NCBI GenBank assembly: GCA_036346275.1
Contig: CM070727.1
Location: forward strand, 1,355,760-1,419,759
Reading direction: 5' to 3'
Origin: Otatea glauca
Taxonomy: Eukaryota; Streptophyta; Magnoliopsida; Poales; Poaceae
Length of the DNA stretch: 64,000 nucleotides
A program made the position numbers and the translations under genes. The notes beneath the pieces were generated by a model. That model was not told the origin of the DNA. It ran no database searches and saw nothing but the letters and a program-made list of their open reading frames with translations. Each line of letters begins with the position of its first letter. Position 1 is the first letter of the stretch. Positions 23,051-34,199 of the stretch are shown here, one piece after another.

Positions 23051-24162
23051 TACAAATCCTCCGGAATTAGTCGAGAGGAATGTAAAACAGAAGAAATTCT
23101 TCTCATAATAGTGTAAGTACGAGCCTTTCTTTTAACGAGGGAATGGGATGAGCGGACTTCTAGCTTTGGCGTGCGTGCCGACACGCGACTCTCGCAGACC
23201 TGCCGGTCCAAGTGGAATGGACCCGTGGACTTTGGCCTTTGGATTTGAGACCATTGAGATTCGAATTGTCTCTTTTATTATTTTATTTATTCCTTTTCCA
23301 TCTCAATTCTCGTGACATGTTGTTGTCGGAACTCGGAAAAATGTTGACGTCAACTGCACTTGCATCCACGACGACGAAGATAGATGGCGACTTCGGCAAG
23401 AGACTTCTGCCATGCTTGGAATTGGAATCTACCGAGGCATGAAGCTCTTCTTTACCAAAAAGAATTCCAAAGGGAAGATAACAGAGAGAAGCTACTACTA
23501 GTAAACGTCCAGAATAGGACCATAAACGAATATATACTCCTAACTTGTATCCAACACTACACAACCCGTATGTCCATTTAATAACTGTCCAAATTGGATT
23601 CCTGTGCCCTTACACACTGTAATTTGATAACTGTAGCTTTGCAATTGGCTCAGCATCCTAGAAACTAGATAAGCAAAATGGTACGGTTCATATTAGTATC
23701 GTGTACTGATCGAGTACGGGCACTCTCTTTCTTCTTTTCCTTTTTTTTAACAGCAAGTTCCATGAGCAGCTCAGCTCCTTGACACGAGTGAAGAGGGAGA
23801 GGGACACGTTGAAAATTTAAAAATCAAAGTTACAGCTTTTTTTATATATCAAATTGCTTCGAGTTCCGGACGATTCAGAGAGCCTGGGGACCAGCCTAAT
23901 TAGCACGGTTGTAAAAGCCCACATAATCAATTACAGGATTAGCAACTACTCACTAATACTTAATTAGCGAGCAGGCTTTGGGCACTCCCAATGCTCAATT
24001 CTCTATTGTTTCTTAAGATGTCCACGTAGGAAGAGGGTAATGTGAAGGAAAATTAAAAAGCGGACAGAGCATAGCCATTTTTCCCTTAGAGATGCAAACT
24101 GGGCACAAAATACAAACAAGAAGAAACAACCAAATCTCTTTTTGAGAGAACAAGTTGCTTCT
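23051..24162. other. No gene seen
   Basis: Mixed, AT-rich intergenic sequence up to the left end of the nested retroelement. Short open frames only, with no motif. Confidence 0.4.
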
Positions 24163-24389
24163 TGTTGGAACAGAACGCTAAAAAACTCTTGAGACAATTT
24201 TCTCTTTATTACTTCTCGCTCTGTTCAATTACAAAATTCAGACCTACCCCTATATTTATACCCAAAAACACAACCCTAAGAAACGGAATAGGATTCTACT
24301 TCCATGTCCTAATTGGACTCCTCATCCTAAACTTTCTTAATACAAACTTTCCAAACTAAACCTTTCCTATTACAAGATTATCTCTAACA
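24163..24389 (-). repeat. 3' LTR of the outer copia element
   Basis: 227 bp on the minus strand, bounded by TGTTAG and CCAACA. A purine-rich tract (attaggggaa) lies immediately upstream on the minus strand, as expected for the primer of second-strand synthesis, which fixes this as the 3' LTR. A TATA box (tataaata, minus) is near 24255. The first 100 bases match 39228-39295 plus 33361-33382, the interrupted 5' LTR. Confidence 0.8.
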
Positions 24390-24829
24390 TTCCCCTAATC
24401 TTGTAATATTTAATTTCTAACTTAATTCTACCTAATTTTCCTTAGATTTTCCTCTTTTCTATCTCTTTCTTTTTCTTTTCTATTCTTCTCCCCTTTTTCT
24501 CTATTACGCTGCACAAGCATTTTGCTTGTTGTTGCTTGCTTCTCTGTCCTTTCTTGCTTTTCTTCTACGTTGTTTGCATACTTGGAGTACGGAGCTACTG
24601 TTTGTCCACTGTTTTTCTTGGTCAGCCGCCGACTGCTCCTTTCTTTTCTCAACGACGAAGCTTTTTCTTTCTGCGCCACACTATTTCTTTTTCCGTGCAC
24701 CGGCGCTCCTTCTTCTATTCTTTCCTTGCGCTCCGCCAGAGCCCCGCCCTCTGATTTCTTTTTCTCGTGACCGCACTGACGCTTTTTCTTCCTTTGTTGC
24801 GACTACGTAAGCAGAAGTCTGCCTCCTTT

Positions 24830-26241
24830 TGCTTACATGTTTTTAGGGAAATCTTGTACAATCGATTTGGGGATCTCATGACCTTCATCAACAAATCTTT
24901 ACTCTTATCATAAACACGCAAGAACTCCGCCTGCAGCTCAACCCTGCACCCTTCTTCTGCCATCTGTCCGAGACTGAGTATGTTGTTACACAACCTCGGT
25001 ATGTAGTAAATTTCAAAAATATCTTTTGATCATCGTTCTTGCATTGTACCAACATTATTCCTTTGCCTTTTATTTGCACTGTGAAACCATCACCGAACTT
25101 GACTTTTCCTAAAATTTTCTCGTTAAGTTCATGAAACACGGAGCGATCTTCAGTCATGTGATTGCTTACTCCATTATCCAAGTACCACAAATCAGTGTGA
25201 TCGTGGCTATCTCCTTCCATACATAGTTTAGGAACAATTTTCTCCTCATTCAACATCAGTATGTTCGGCTCTTCTTCTTTGCACAATGAGAGTAGTAGAG
25301 TCGGTTCGTCGTCTGCAGTGGCTTGGGTGAGATTTACCTCCTTGTTCTTCTTCTTGTTCCTGCAATACGAGGCATAGTGTCCATATTTGTTGCAGTTGAA
25401 GCATTTTATGTGACTGCGACACTTTGTCGCGTAGTGACCATATTTTTCACATTCAAAACATTTGATATGTGACTTATCTCGTGGTCTATTATCACCGTCT
25501 TGTTCAGTTTTGTCTCCTCAGTCACCTCTGTCTCCGCGGTAACCAAAACTGCCTCGTCCACGCCCACGGTTAAACTGCTTGCGGTCACATCTTTCATCGC
25601 CCTTTAACAAAGAACACCGCCGTTACGGATCGATACCCTTGCTCATTACGGGATTGATACCCCTTCAGTAGCTCCTCATGCGCCTTGAGCGAGCCGGTGA
25701 TCTTCTCGATTTTCATGTTCTCCAAATCAGGGGAGTACATGAGCGTGGTGACGACAGGCACGAACTTTTCTGGTAGTACGCATGGGTACTTCTTCACCGC
25801 CACAGATTCCTCCATCCTGTCGCCGAGAGAAATAATCTGATTGTACAATGAAGTAAGCTTACCGGCAAACTCGTCTACTGTCTGGGTTTCTACCATCTGA
25901 AGATTCTCAAACTCGTTCCGTAGATTTTGTAGTCGCACCTCCTTCACGCGGTCAACTACCACGGTCATCTTCTGAAGCGTTAGCCATGCTTCACGTGCTG
26001 TCTCCTTCCCGATGAGCTGGTGCATCATTGAATCTGGTTCCGACTGATAGATCGCAACAAGTGCTGCCTGATCTATCCTGTCATCTTCCACAGCCTTCCC
26101 CTTTGGATCAACTGCACCCCAGACACCCTGGGCGCGCAAATTTGCCTTCATCTTCATTTCTCATACCGGATAATTGTCGACAGTCAGGAGAGGATACTGA
26201 AAAGATATAGACCCACTTTGAGTCTTCGACTTCTTACCCAT
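24830..26241 (-). pseudogene. Copia gag-protease pseudogene
   Basis: Minus-strand frame begins at ATG 26241 (MGKKSKTQSGSISFQYPLLT), runs 26 codons to an in-frame TGA at 26161-26163 where related gags have Trp, and then reopens. Residues after the stop form a UBN2-type capsid domain (25594-26157; NLRAQGVW, IDQAALVAIYQ, MVETQTVDEFAGKLTSLYNQI). Two CCHC zinc knuckles follow at about 25365-25460 (CFECEKYGHYATKC and CFNCNKYGHYASYC). A protease-like block (LWYLDNGVSNHMTED, with D-N-G in place of D-S-G) follows at 25100-25195. After a frameshift near 25010 comes the gag-pre-integrase end (CNNILSLGQMAEEGC ... NRLYKI). Nothing resembling integrase or reverse transcriptase follows. Inactive. Confidence 0.75.
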
Positions 26242-26569
26242 GATAATCAAATTGCTTTTGATGTGCGACTGTTTTTCTTGTCCGTTTCAATCTGAAAGCT
26301 TTCTCAGATAGACAATGCACTTACTTGTTTCTTGCACCTGGACAAGTGCTTGATGTTTGCTGCGATCACGTGTCAAGAACTTCTTTGACTTCTCTTGCCG
26401 TACTGCTTGCCTCGGGACTACAGCTTTGCTTCTCTGAAGTCTGAATCGGTGCTCAACTGAAACAACGTCACCGAGACAACTTTGAAAAACGGATTTGAGT
26501 CCGAAACGAATAATCTGCCGAGGATCGACTTGACGAAGCAGATGCGGCCTGCTGCGCACGAAGCACGTT
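26242..26569 (-). other. Leader of the outer copia element
   Basis: Untranslated leader between 5' LTR and gag of the outer minus-strand element. It continues at 33194-33360 on the far side of the inserted copia, as shown by the CTGAC duplication. It has a 103-codon chance open frame with no domain. Confidence 0.5.
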
Positions 26570-26574
26570 CTGAC

Positions 26575-26799
26575 TGTTGAGAAACCCTGAAAGCCCACCG
26601 AAGGTCTATATGATCTCTTATGCCGAAATCCTAGAGAACGCTATAAAAGAAGGAGGGGGTCCCCCCTATGTACAGAATTCATTAGCAATAAAGAATTTCC
26701 GCTTTCGCTCTCCCTAAACACGTGTCTCTCTCTTTTTCTGTTCTCCACTTCAGATCTGTTCGGGAACCCCGGACTATTCGATAGCGAGGTTCTTCAACA
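26575..26799 (+). repeat. 5' LTR of the inner copia element
   Basis: 225 bp. Contains a TATA box (ctataaaaga, 26641-26650) and a polyadenylation-like aataaa (26688), giving a probable U3-R-U5 arrangement. Ends TTCAACA and is followed directly by the primer-binding site. Confidence 0.88.
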
Positions 26800-26812
26800 C
26801 GTTATCAGCACG

Positions 26813-28210
26813 AAACTCTACCGGAGATCAGATTGAAAAGGTGAGAAAAGGTGGGATTAGCGTTTGAATCTAATCGTTCTTTTTCTATGCATGCATATAT
26901 CCTACGTGGCACGAAGCTACACGGCGATCGCTCGAAGCTAGCCGAGACGAAACTACAGTACACGAAGCTACTGTTCATCATCCCAGAAAAGAAAAAAAAA
27001 GGAGGAAGACAACAACAGCTTCGGCTCCTCCTCGGCATGCGCGCTCGAAGACGCCGCCGCCTGCTGCGCGCAGCGACGAAGGGCCGTCGGTTTGAAGTCC
27101 GACCGCCGCCGTCGCGCTCTCCATCCGTGCTCGGCCGCCCGAACCTCGCGGGCGCGTCTCTCGCCACCGTCGCCGACCCGGCCTCGCGCGCCGGACCTCG
27201 CGCCGACGCAGACGGGCGCGCGGCCGAACCCGGCCGCCGGTCCGGCCGTCGCCGCTGCCTCCCGGCTCGGCTCGGCCGGCGCCATGGCCCGGCCACCGGC
27301 ACCACCACATCCGCGTCCTCGGCCGCGCGCCGACGCCGCCGCCCGCCTCGGTCGGCGCGCCCGAAGCGATGTTTGTTTTGCTCGCCGCTGGCTCGAAGCA
27401 GCGCCGCCTCGACCTCCGTCCGACGCGCGGCCGCGCGCCGGCCGCTCGCGGCGCCGCCTCGGCCTCCGTCAAGACGCGCCGCCGCCGCCCTTCGCGGCAG
27501 CCGCCTCGGCCTCCGTCCGACCGCACGCCGCCGCCTCGGTCCGACGAGCGGCTCGGCCCGACGCCACCATCCGCGCCGTCGGTCGCCGGCTCGCGAGCCC
27601 GCCCGCACCCGCTCGGTTCGCCGCGGCGCGCGCGCGGCTCGCTCGGCGCTCGGTCCGCCACCGCAAGAAACAGCTCGGCCCGACGCCACCATCCGGCGTC
27701 GGTCGTCGCAAGACGCACCGCCTCCGCGCCGTCGGCCCGCGAGCCTCGCGCCGGCGTCGCCGCCGCCGCCGCCTTTTCCTCGTTACTGGCGTGCGTGTGA
27801 AGAATGGCGGCTAGGGTTGGGAAACCCTAGCCGCCACTTTAATGGCTTTGCGATGGGCTAAGGCCCAAAGGCCAAGCGAAAAAAGGAGACGGCCCGGAGG
27901 CCACTCGGCTGGAAGAAAAGAAAAGAAAGAAAAAAAAGAAAGAAAAAGAAGAAAGAAAAAGAAAAATGCAGAAAAAAATTACAGAAAATTTTGAAAAATT
28001 GCCAGAAAATCAAGAAGATTTATTTGGCTCTGTTTTTAATTTTTCTAAGCTTTATTTCTCTGTTTTATGAATATTCTTTATGAATTTTTGAATCCATTGC
28101 TTTATTTAAGATATTGCAATGCATAGCAATTTAATTTTTCTGCACTTTATGTTTTTGCAACCATTTTCTATCAGATTACACGCAGTAATCTAAATCAGAA
28201 TTTTGAAATC
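26813..28210 (+). other. GC-rich leader of the inner copia element
   Basis: About 1.4 kb between the primer-binding site and gag. Positions 27030-27790 are extremely GC-rich with internal repeats (cggcccgacgccaccatccg occurs near 27556 and 27680; ctcggcctccgtc occurs twice), opening long overlapping frames on both strands that I do not believe are coding. Positions 27805-27836 form a perfect 14-bp hairpin. Positions 27915-27966 are an A/G tract. The stretch could be a captured host leader or an untranslated region with packaging signals; that is inference. Confidence 0.5.
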
Positions 28211-28217
28211 ATGAATC

Positions 28218-28955
28218 GTGAATCGTGAGTTTGAAGAACTGGCCCCGCACGGTCAGAAATACCTCACTCGGGCATCGGACGTGAAGATAGTTCTTGGGGG
28301 CAAGAAGCTCCGCGCCGCGATTGGTCTAGGGTCCTCGCAGGACGCGAAACCTACCGCCGAACAGAACTATCAAGTCTTGCACTTCCTCAGGTACCACCTC
28401 TCAGCCACTCTGAAGAATGAATATATGGCTGAGGAGAGTGCACTCAAGCATTGGACTGCACTTCAGAAGCGGTTCGAGAAGCTCAAGAACACCATCTTGC
28501 CCCAAGCACAGCAAGATTGGGTACGCTTGAGATTTGCAGACTTTAAAACAGTGGCCGAATACAATTCTACCTTGCATAGAATTTGTACCAATCTCTCTCT
28601 ATGTGGCAAGAAGATCACTGATGAAGAGAAGATTGAGAAAACTCTCTCTACCTTCCACCCAAATGCTATCCAGAATGCACGCAGCTATCATCAGGACGCA
28701 TACAAGGAGTATAGCGAACTGATTGATGTAATGCAAGTTGCGGAATCGCAAGACGATGTTCTACGAAAGAACTATGTCTCACAGCCACCTGGAAGGGGCA
28801 CTGGCACAGAAGTTAATGCCAATAGCTCTAAGGTGAGAAAGCCCATTCATAGAAAGAAGGGCAAACAGGGTGAAAAAGAGAAGTTTCAGGCCAAGGAAAA
28901 GTCCAAAAACCCGTTAATGCATGAATTGCATTTCTTTTTAGATTATGGTTGTTAG
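28218..28955 (+). pseudogene. Copia gag (UBN2-type)
   Basis: Frame of about 245 codons with the conserved gag-polypeptide pattern of plant copia elements: YLTRASDVKIVLGGKKL, then YHLSATLKNEYMAEESALKH, then WVRLRFADFKTVAEYNSTLH and EEKIEKTLSTFHPNA. The C-terminal part is lysine-rich; no clear CCHC knuckle remains. The reading frame enters through a duplicated aatcgtg block (28212-28226) that frameshifts the nearest ATG at 28211, so translation from that ATG would stop at once. It is nearly open but defective at the start. Confidence 0.75.
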
Positions 28956-29127
28956 CTTTTTCTTTGAATAATGAATTGTAAGCTCTAGAAGAGCATACTT
29001 CTTTCATGAATAAATACGCAATTTATTCTTTATTCCAGTATTCTTCATTTTGCAAGTAATATTTGGACTGTTTTGCCTCTATCTGATTAGAATTATATTT
29101 CTTTTATCTAGAAATCGTGTAGCGCCC

Positions 29128-32100
29128 AAATGGAAGAGATATGCATTGTTGATAGTGGCACAACAAATACCATCTTAAGAGAGTCTAAGTATTTCAATCG
29201 ATCACGAAGAACATTTGGAAAGATTACTACGATCGCAGAAGCGACTCATATGTAATCGGCTCGGGAAGAGCCACTATTATATTGCCTATGGGTACAACTT
29301 TGGTAATTGAAGAAGCCCTTTGTACCACTGAATCAACTCGCACTCTCTTAAGCTTTAAAGACATCCGCGCCAATGGTTTTCACGTAGAAACCAATGAAGA
29401 AAATGGCAAAGAATACTTGTGCATTGTGAAGCACGCGGCATGTGGAAAAATGGTATTAGAAAAATGTCCCTCATATGAATCTGGGTTGTACTACACGAAT
29501 ATTCATGCACCCGAAGTGTATACTTCCTTGAAGACTGTTTTTAGAAGCTGAGTTATTTTCTTTATGGCATGGTAGATTAGGTCATCCTGGTCTTAGAATG
29601 ATGAGAAATATAGTGAACAACTCACAAGGTCATGGCATTAACGTTAAGAATTTCCCGAATCATGAAGATTTTGTGTGCCCTGCATGTGCCACCGGGAAAT
29701 TAATAACTAGACCCTCTGTCATGAAAGTGCAAAGTGAAATCCCTGCATTCCTGGAACGCATCCAGGGGGATATTTGCGGTCCGATTCAGCCCCTGTCGGG
29801 GCCGTTCGATACTTTATGGTGCTCATCGATGCTTCCTCGAAATGGTCGCATGTATGCTTGTTGTCAACAAGAAACCATGCTTTTGCAAAGCTGATCTCGC
29901 AGATCATAAGAATTAAGAATGCTTTCCCTGATCATCGCGTGAAGTCCATTAGAATGGACAATGCCGAGAATTTACTTCAAAGGTATTTGATGATTATTGC
30001 AAAGAACAGGATAGCGATTGAGCACTCCGTGCCGCACGTCCATACGCGAGCGGACTAGCGAAGCACTAATAAAGAGGATTAAGTTCATTGCCAGACCGCT
30101 TTTGCAGAGTTGTAACTTGCCCAACACTTGTTGGGGACACGCAGTCTTGCACGCAGCAGCTCTTATCAATTTCAGACCGTCGGCCTACAACATCCATTCT
30201 CCTATGCGGCTTGTGCACGGATCATCCCAAGATCTCCCATCTTAGAAAATTTGGGTGTATGGTATATGTACCTATACCACCCTCATGGATCGCAATGGGC
30301 CCTCTCCGCAAGTCCAGGATATACGTTGGTTATGAGAGTGCATCCATAATCGTATTTGGAACCCATGATCGAGATTTGCATACTGACCCGATTCATCGAT
30401 TGCATCTTTGACGAGGATCGTTTCCGTCATTAGGGAGGAAATCAACCTTTGGATGAAAAATGCCGGAAATCATATGGCATTCCTTTGGGATCCCGCACAT
30501 GACCCCGCACTAATGAAGCAAATCAAGAAGTCCGAAGATAATTGATTTGCGAATTTAGCAAATGAACCTGCTGATCATTTTTGTGATCCGAAGGCGTGGT
30601 TAAGTCGCATGTACCAGCAAGAAATGCACCGAGAGGGTGGAAATACCAAAGAAAATAGAAGGTATCCTCGGCTGTTGAGGCCTCAAAGAAAAAGAACAGG
30701 AAACCTGGCTCCTCAAACCCAAAGTACCCGGAGACGTCTGGAGAAAACTGGGCGAGAGGACTTACCACAACCAATCACGAAAATGCCCCAAGGAAAGAAG
30801 GGGAGCCAGTTGAGACCTGGCACTGGAAAGAAGCTAATGGAAAAGGCAATTCTAGACTTGAATCTTCCACTGAAGGAAGCCGCCGAAAATAATGTGTGCG
30901 CACACATAGGCGATGAAAAGCTAAAGGAACTTGCTCCTGCGATAGGGAAAAGCAGCGAAGAGCAAGTAGAAGTGCATGAAGCACCCCATGAAGAAATGGC
31001 CATAAACTTTGTAATAACAGGAGAATCCCTGAATAGAGCAACAGCCAACGTTGATGCATACTTCGCAAAGAAGATTGCCTCGATCATTGATCATGATCCC
31101 GAGCTCGCATCTCGCAGAGTGCAAGAAAAGGCTAGATTGGGAAGAATGGAAAAAGGCAATCACTGCAGAGTTAGTCTCTCTGAACAAGAGAGAGGTGTTT
31201 GGGCCCGTATGCCGCACACCTCCCCATGTAAACCCCGTAGGTCACAAATGGGTCTTTGTTCGGAAGATAAATGAAAACAACGGTTGTAAGGTACAAAGCT
31301 AGGCTTGTAGCTCAAGGTTTCACTCAACGTCCGGAGTTGATTATGAAGAAACCTATTCTCCGGTCATGGGAGGAATTACCTTTAGATATTTGATCTCAAT
31401 GGCGTCAACTTGAAGTTGAGAATGAAGCTAATGGATGTTGTCACAAGATACTCAGATGGAAACTTGGATTCGAGATATACATGAAAGTACGGAAGGAATT
31501 CCTATCCCGAACCAAGATGGAGCAAATAGAAACACATGCAGTGTGAAATTGGAGAAATCACTGTATGGGTCAAGCGATCGGGAAGAATGTGGTACAATCG
31601 CTGAGTGACTTTCTCTGCAAGAAAGGCTACACAAACAATGAAGATTGTCCATGTGTGTTTATACAATGATCCCGAATGGATTCTCAGATAATCTCCGTCT
31701 ATGTAGATGACTTGAACATCATTGGGACGGATGAAGAAATTGAAGAGGCATGCTCATACTTGAAGTCCGAGTTTGAAATGAAAGATTTGGGTAAAACCAA
31801 GTTTTGTTTAGGCTTGCGGCTTGAACATGTCCAAGGAGGAATCTTGGTACATCAATCAACCTACACACGAAAGTGTTGGAAAGGTTTGGATTTGAAAAAG
31901 CATATCCTGCGAAGACTCCAATGGTCGGAAGGTCACTCCAAGAGCACCTAGACCCATACTGGACCTAGAGAAGAGGGGAGGAAGTCACGGGAGCAGAATT
32001 CCCATATCCGAGTGCAATTGAGCGCTTATGTACCTTGTGAATAGCACTAGACCGGACATTGCGTCACTGTGAATTTGCTAGCTCGATGCAAGGCGAGAAC

Positions 32101-32646
32101 CCACCAAAAGGCATTGGAAAGGGATCAAGGACATCTTCCGCTACCTCCAAGGAAGCAAAGACTTGATCTGTTCTTTAGAAGAAATAATGAATTGAATTTG
32201 GTTGGCTATGCCGATCTTTGGTATTTATCGGACCAGATACCGACAAGTCCCAAACCGCTATGTTTTCCTATGTGGAGGAACAGCAATTTCTTGGAAGTCG
32301 TCTAAGCAGGACTCTTGTCTCGGCGTCGACAAACCACTCGGAAATCATCGCTTTGTATGAAGCATCTCGTGAATGTGCATGGCTCAGAAGAATGGTTCAC
32401 CACATCCGTAAGTCATGTGGTTTGAACATTGAGCAAACTCCCACAATTATTTATGAAGATAATGCAGCTTGTGTTGCCCAAGCACAGATGGGTTATGTGA
32501 AGAGTAATCTCACGAAGCATATCAACCCCAAGTTCTTCTATGCTCACGAATTGCATAAGATGAACGAAATTAAGATATTGCATACTAAGTCATGTGAAAA
32601 TCTTGCAGATTTGTTCACTAAATCACTCCCAAAGATCTACCTTTGA
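29128..32646 (+). pseudogene. Copia pol remnant: protease, integrase, RT, RNase H
   Basis: Pieces in order and in shifting frames. Protease active-site block IVDSGTTNTIL (about 29140-29175). Gag-pre-integrase zinc region with WHGRLGHPGLRMMR and CPACATGK (29565-29700). Integrase core fragments (LIDASSKWSHVCL, IRMDNAEN, HAAALINFRPSAYN; 29745-30240). A block LRKFGCMVYVP (30240-30300). RT start W--WKKAITAELVSLNK and NPVGHKWVFVRKI (31140-31275). RT catalytic SVYVDDLNIIG (31690-31725). RNase H with STNHSEIIALYEASREC and YEDNAACV (32320-32480), ending in the C-terminal LADLFTKSLP. At least six frameshifts or stops; no functional polyprotein. Confidence 0.85.
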
Positions 32647-32969
32647 AAGGTGCGTGAAAGGAATTGGGATGATGAGACTTAGAGAAGTGCGATTTCGGGG
32701 AGATATGTCACATACTCCGCATGAATCCTGAACATGAATTATGAATACCCAACATAAATCTCGAAGATTAGCAATTGAAGTTGGGAGAATTGTACTCTTT
32801 TTCCTTAGCAAGTTTTTCATGAAGTTTTCTTGCATAAGGTTTTTAACGAGGCAATCAGTGCAACATTGTAAAGCGTATGCTATGTACTCTTTCTCCAAGT
32901 ATTTTTCCCATCGGGTTTTTACGAGTTTTAATGAGGCATATGCATCTCGCGGCAAAGGCCCAAAGGGAG

Positions 32970-33188
32970 TGTTGAGAAACCCCGAAAGCCCACCAAGGCC
33001 CATGTGGTCCCTTATGCCGAAACCCTAGAGAGCGCTATAAAGAAGGAGGGGTCCCCTATGTACGTAATTCATTAGCAATAAAGAATTTCCGCTTCGCTCT
33101 CCCTAAACACGTGTCTCTCTCTTTTTCTGTTCTCCACTTCAGATCTGTTCGGGAACCCCGGACTATTCGATAGCGAGGTTCCTCAACA
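32970..33188 (+). repeat. 3' LTR of the inner copia element
   Basis: 219 bp, same sequence as the 5' LTR apart from scattered substitutions and short deletions. Retains the TATA box (ctataaag, about 33035). Followed by the duplicated target bases CTGAC. Confidence 0.88.
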
Positions 33189-33193
33189 CTGAC

Positions 33194-33382
33194 TTCACCA
33201 ACCTGACGCACGCGGCTGCTGGGCGAACCTTTTTTTCTCTTCGTCGCGCGTCGGCTGTTTCCTTGCGTCACGCGTGTGCTGTCGCCTTGCAGTGGAAGAT
33301 CGGTTCATTGTCTGACGTTTGCATGCCACCTACTTTTTCCTTCGCGTTGCTTCTTCTCTATCCTAATTGATCTCCTCATCCT
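33194..33382 (-). other. Leader and part of the 5' LTR of the outer copia element
   Basis: Sequence of the outer minus-strand element between the two inserted elements. Positions 33361-33382 (tcctaattgatctcctcatc) match the 3' LTR at about 24307-24330; below that the LTR similarity fades, so the 5' LTR is partly deleted or diverged. The rest is leader. Confidence 0.55.
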
Positions 33383-34199
33383 CAAGGTTTCGGATTTCGT
33401 TTTCAGATAAAATACCGTCGTGGGCCGGATACCGAGATTTCGGAGAAATCTCGTCCGGAATTTCAAATTCAAAATTTGAATCCGACATGTTTGATACCGA
33501 GAAATAGCGAAATTCAGCGAAATTGGGCAAAATGTCGGCCGAAAAAGGCGAGATTTCAGTCATTTTGCACATGCCGGAAAGTGGTCGAAACGATGGCGAA
33601 AATTTTTCAAATTTTTTGTGGAGAGTTCTGACATATTGTTAATGTTTTCATAAAAATTTCAGATTTTTATGAAGCTTGTGGTATTTTTAAAAAATTCAAA
33701 CATTGGGACTATCCTAATAAAACGCTGACGACAGTTTTGAACTGAATGAAAAATGGTACAAAGCATGTTAGAAAAATTTGAAATTTTGTTACCATGATTC
33801 TGACATGTGAATAATATTTCCATAAAATTTTCATTGTTTCAAGCTCGAGGAATTTTAAAAATTCGGTATTGGTGATGTCCGGACGGAAAATGGTTGAAAG
33901 TACGTTAGAAAATTTCAAAATTTTATTAGATGGTCGTGATGCATCATTAACCTTGCTGTAAATTATTTAGATGATTATCAATGCGTGAAGTTAGAAATTT
34001 CGGCAGCATTTTGACTGAAATTCGAAGATTGAGAGTCACAATTCGAAACAATTAATGTATATTGGCATGACAATTAATAAGCACGAAATAAAATTGATAC
34101 ATATTACAATTCTTCACATATTTGCATATGACAATTAAACGAATGTATATTTGCATCACGTACCTACGAGTAGTAGAACGCCTGTGGTGCGAACTCCAC

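Larger units (their letters stand above)
26575..33188 (+). mobile_element. Ty1/copia retrotransposon, full length but decayed (6.6 kb)
   Basis: Complete plus-strand element with two LTRs (26575-26799 and 32970-33188), both TGTTGAGAAACC ... CTCAACA or TTCAACA. It is flanked by a perfect 5-bp duplication, CTGAC, at 26570-26574 and 33189-33193. A primer-binding-like site follows the 5' LTR (cgttatcagcacg, 26800-26812). A purine-rich tract precedes the 3' LTR (ggcaaaggcccaaagggag). Domain order is gag, protease, integrase, reverse transcriptase, RNase H, the copia order. Many frameshifts and stops in pol make it non-autonomous. The LTRs still look very similar, with several small indels, implying moderate age. 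Confidence 0.9.

Noticed and set aside
26805..27861. Long overlapping open frames (up to 336 codons) on both strands
   Set aside because: They lie in a GC-rich retrotransposon leader where stop codons are rare by composition; Arg/Pro/Ala-rich text, no domain, and frames overlap on both strands.
29282..29551. Independent small gene
   Set aside because: It is a piece of the copia pol region between protease and integrase, in order with the rest of the element.
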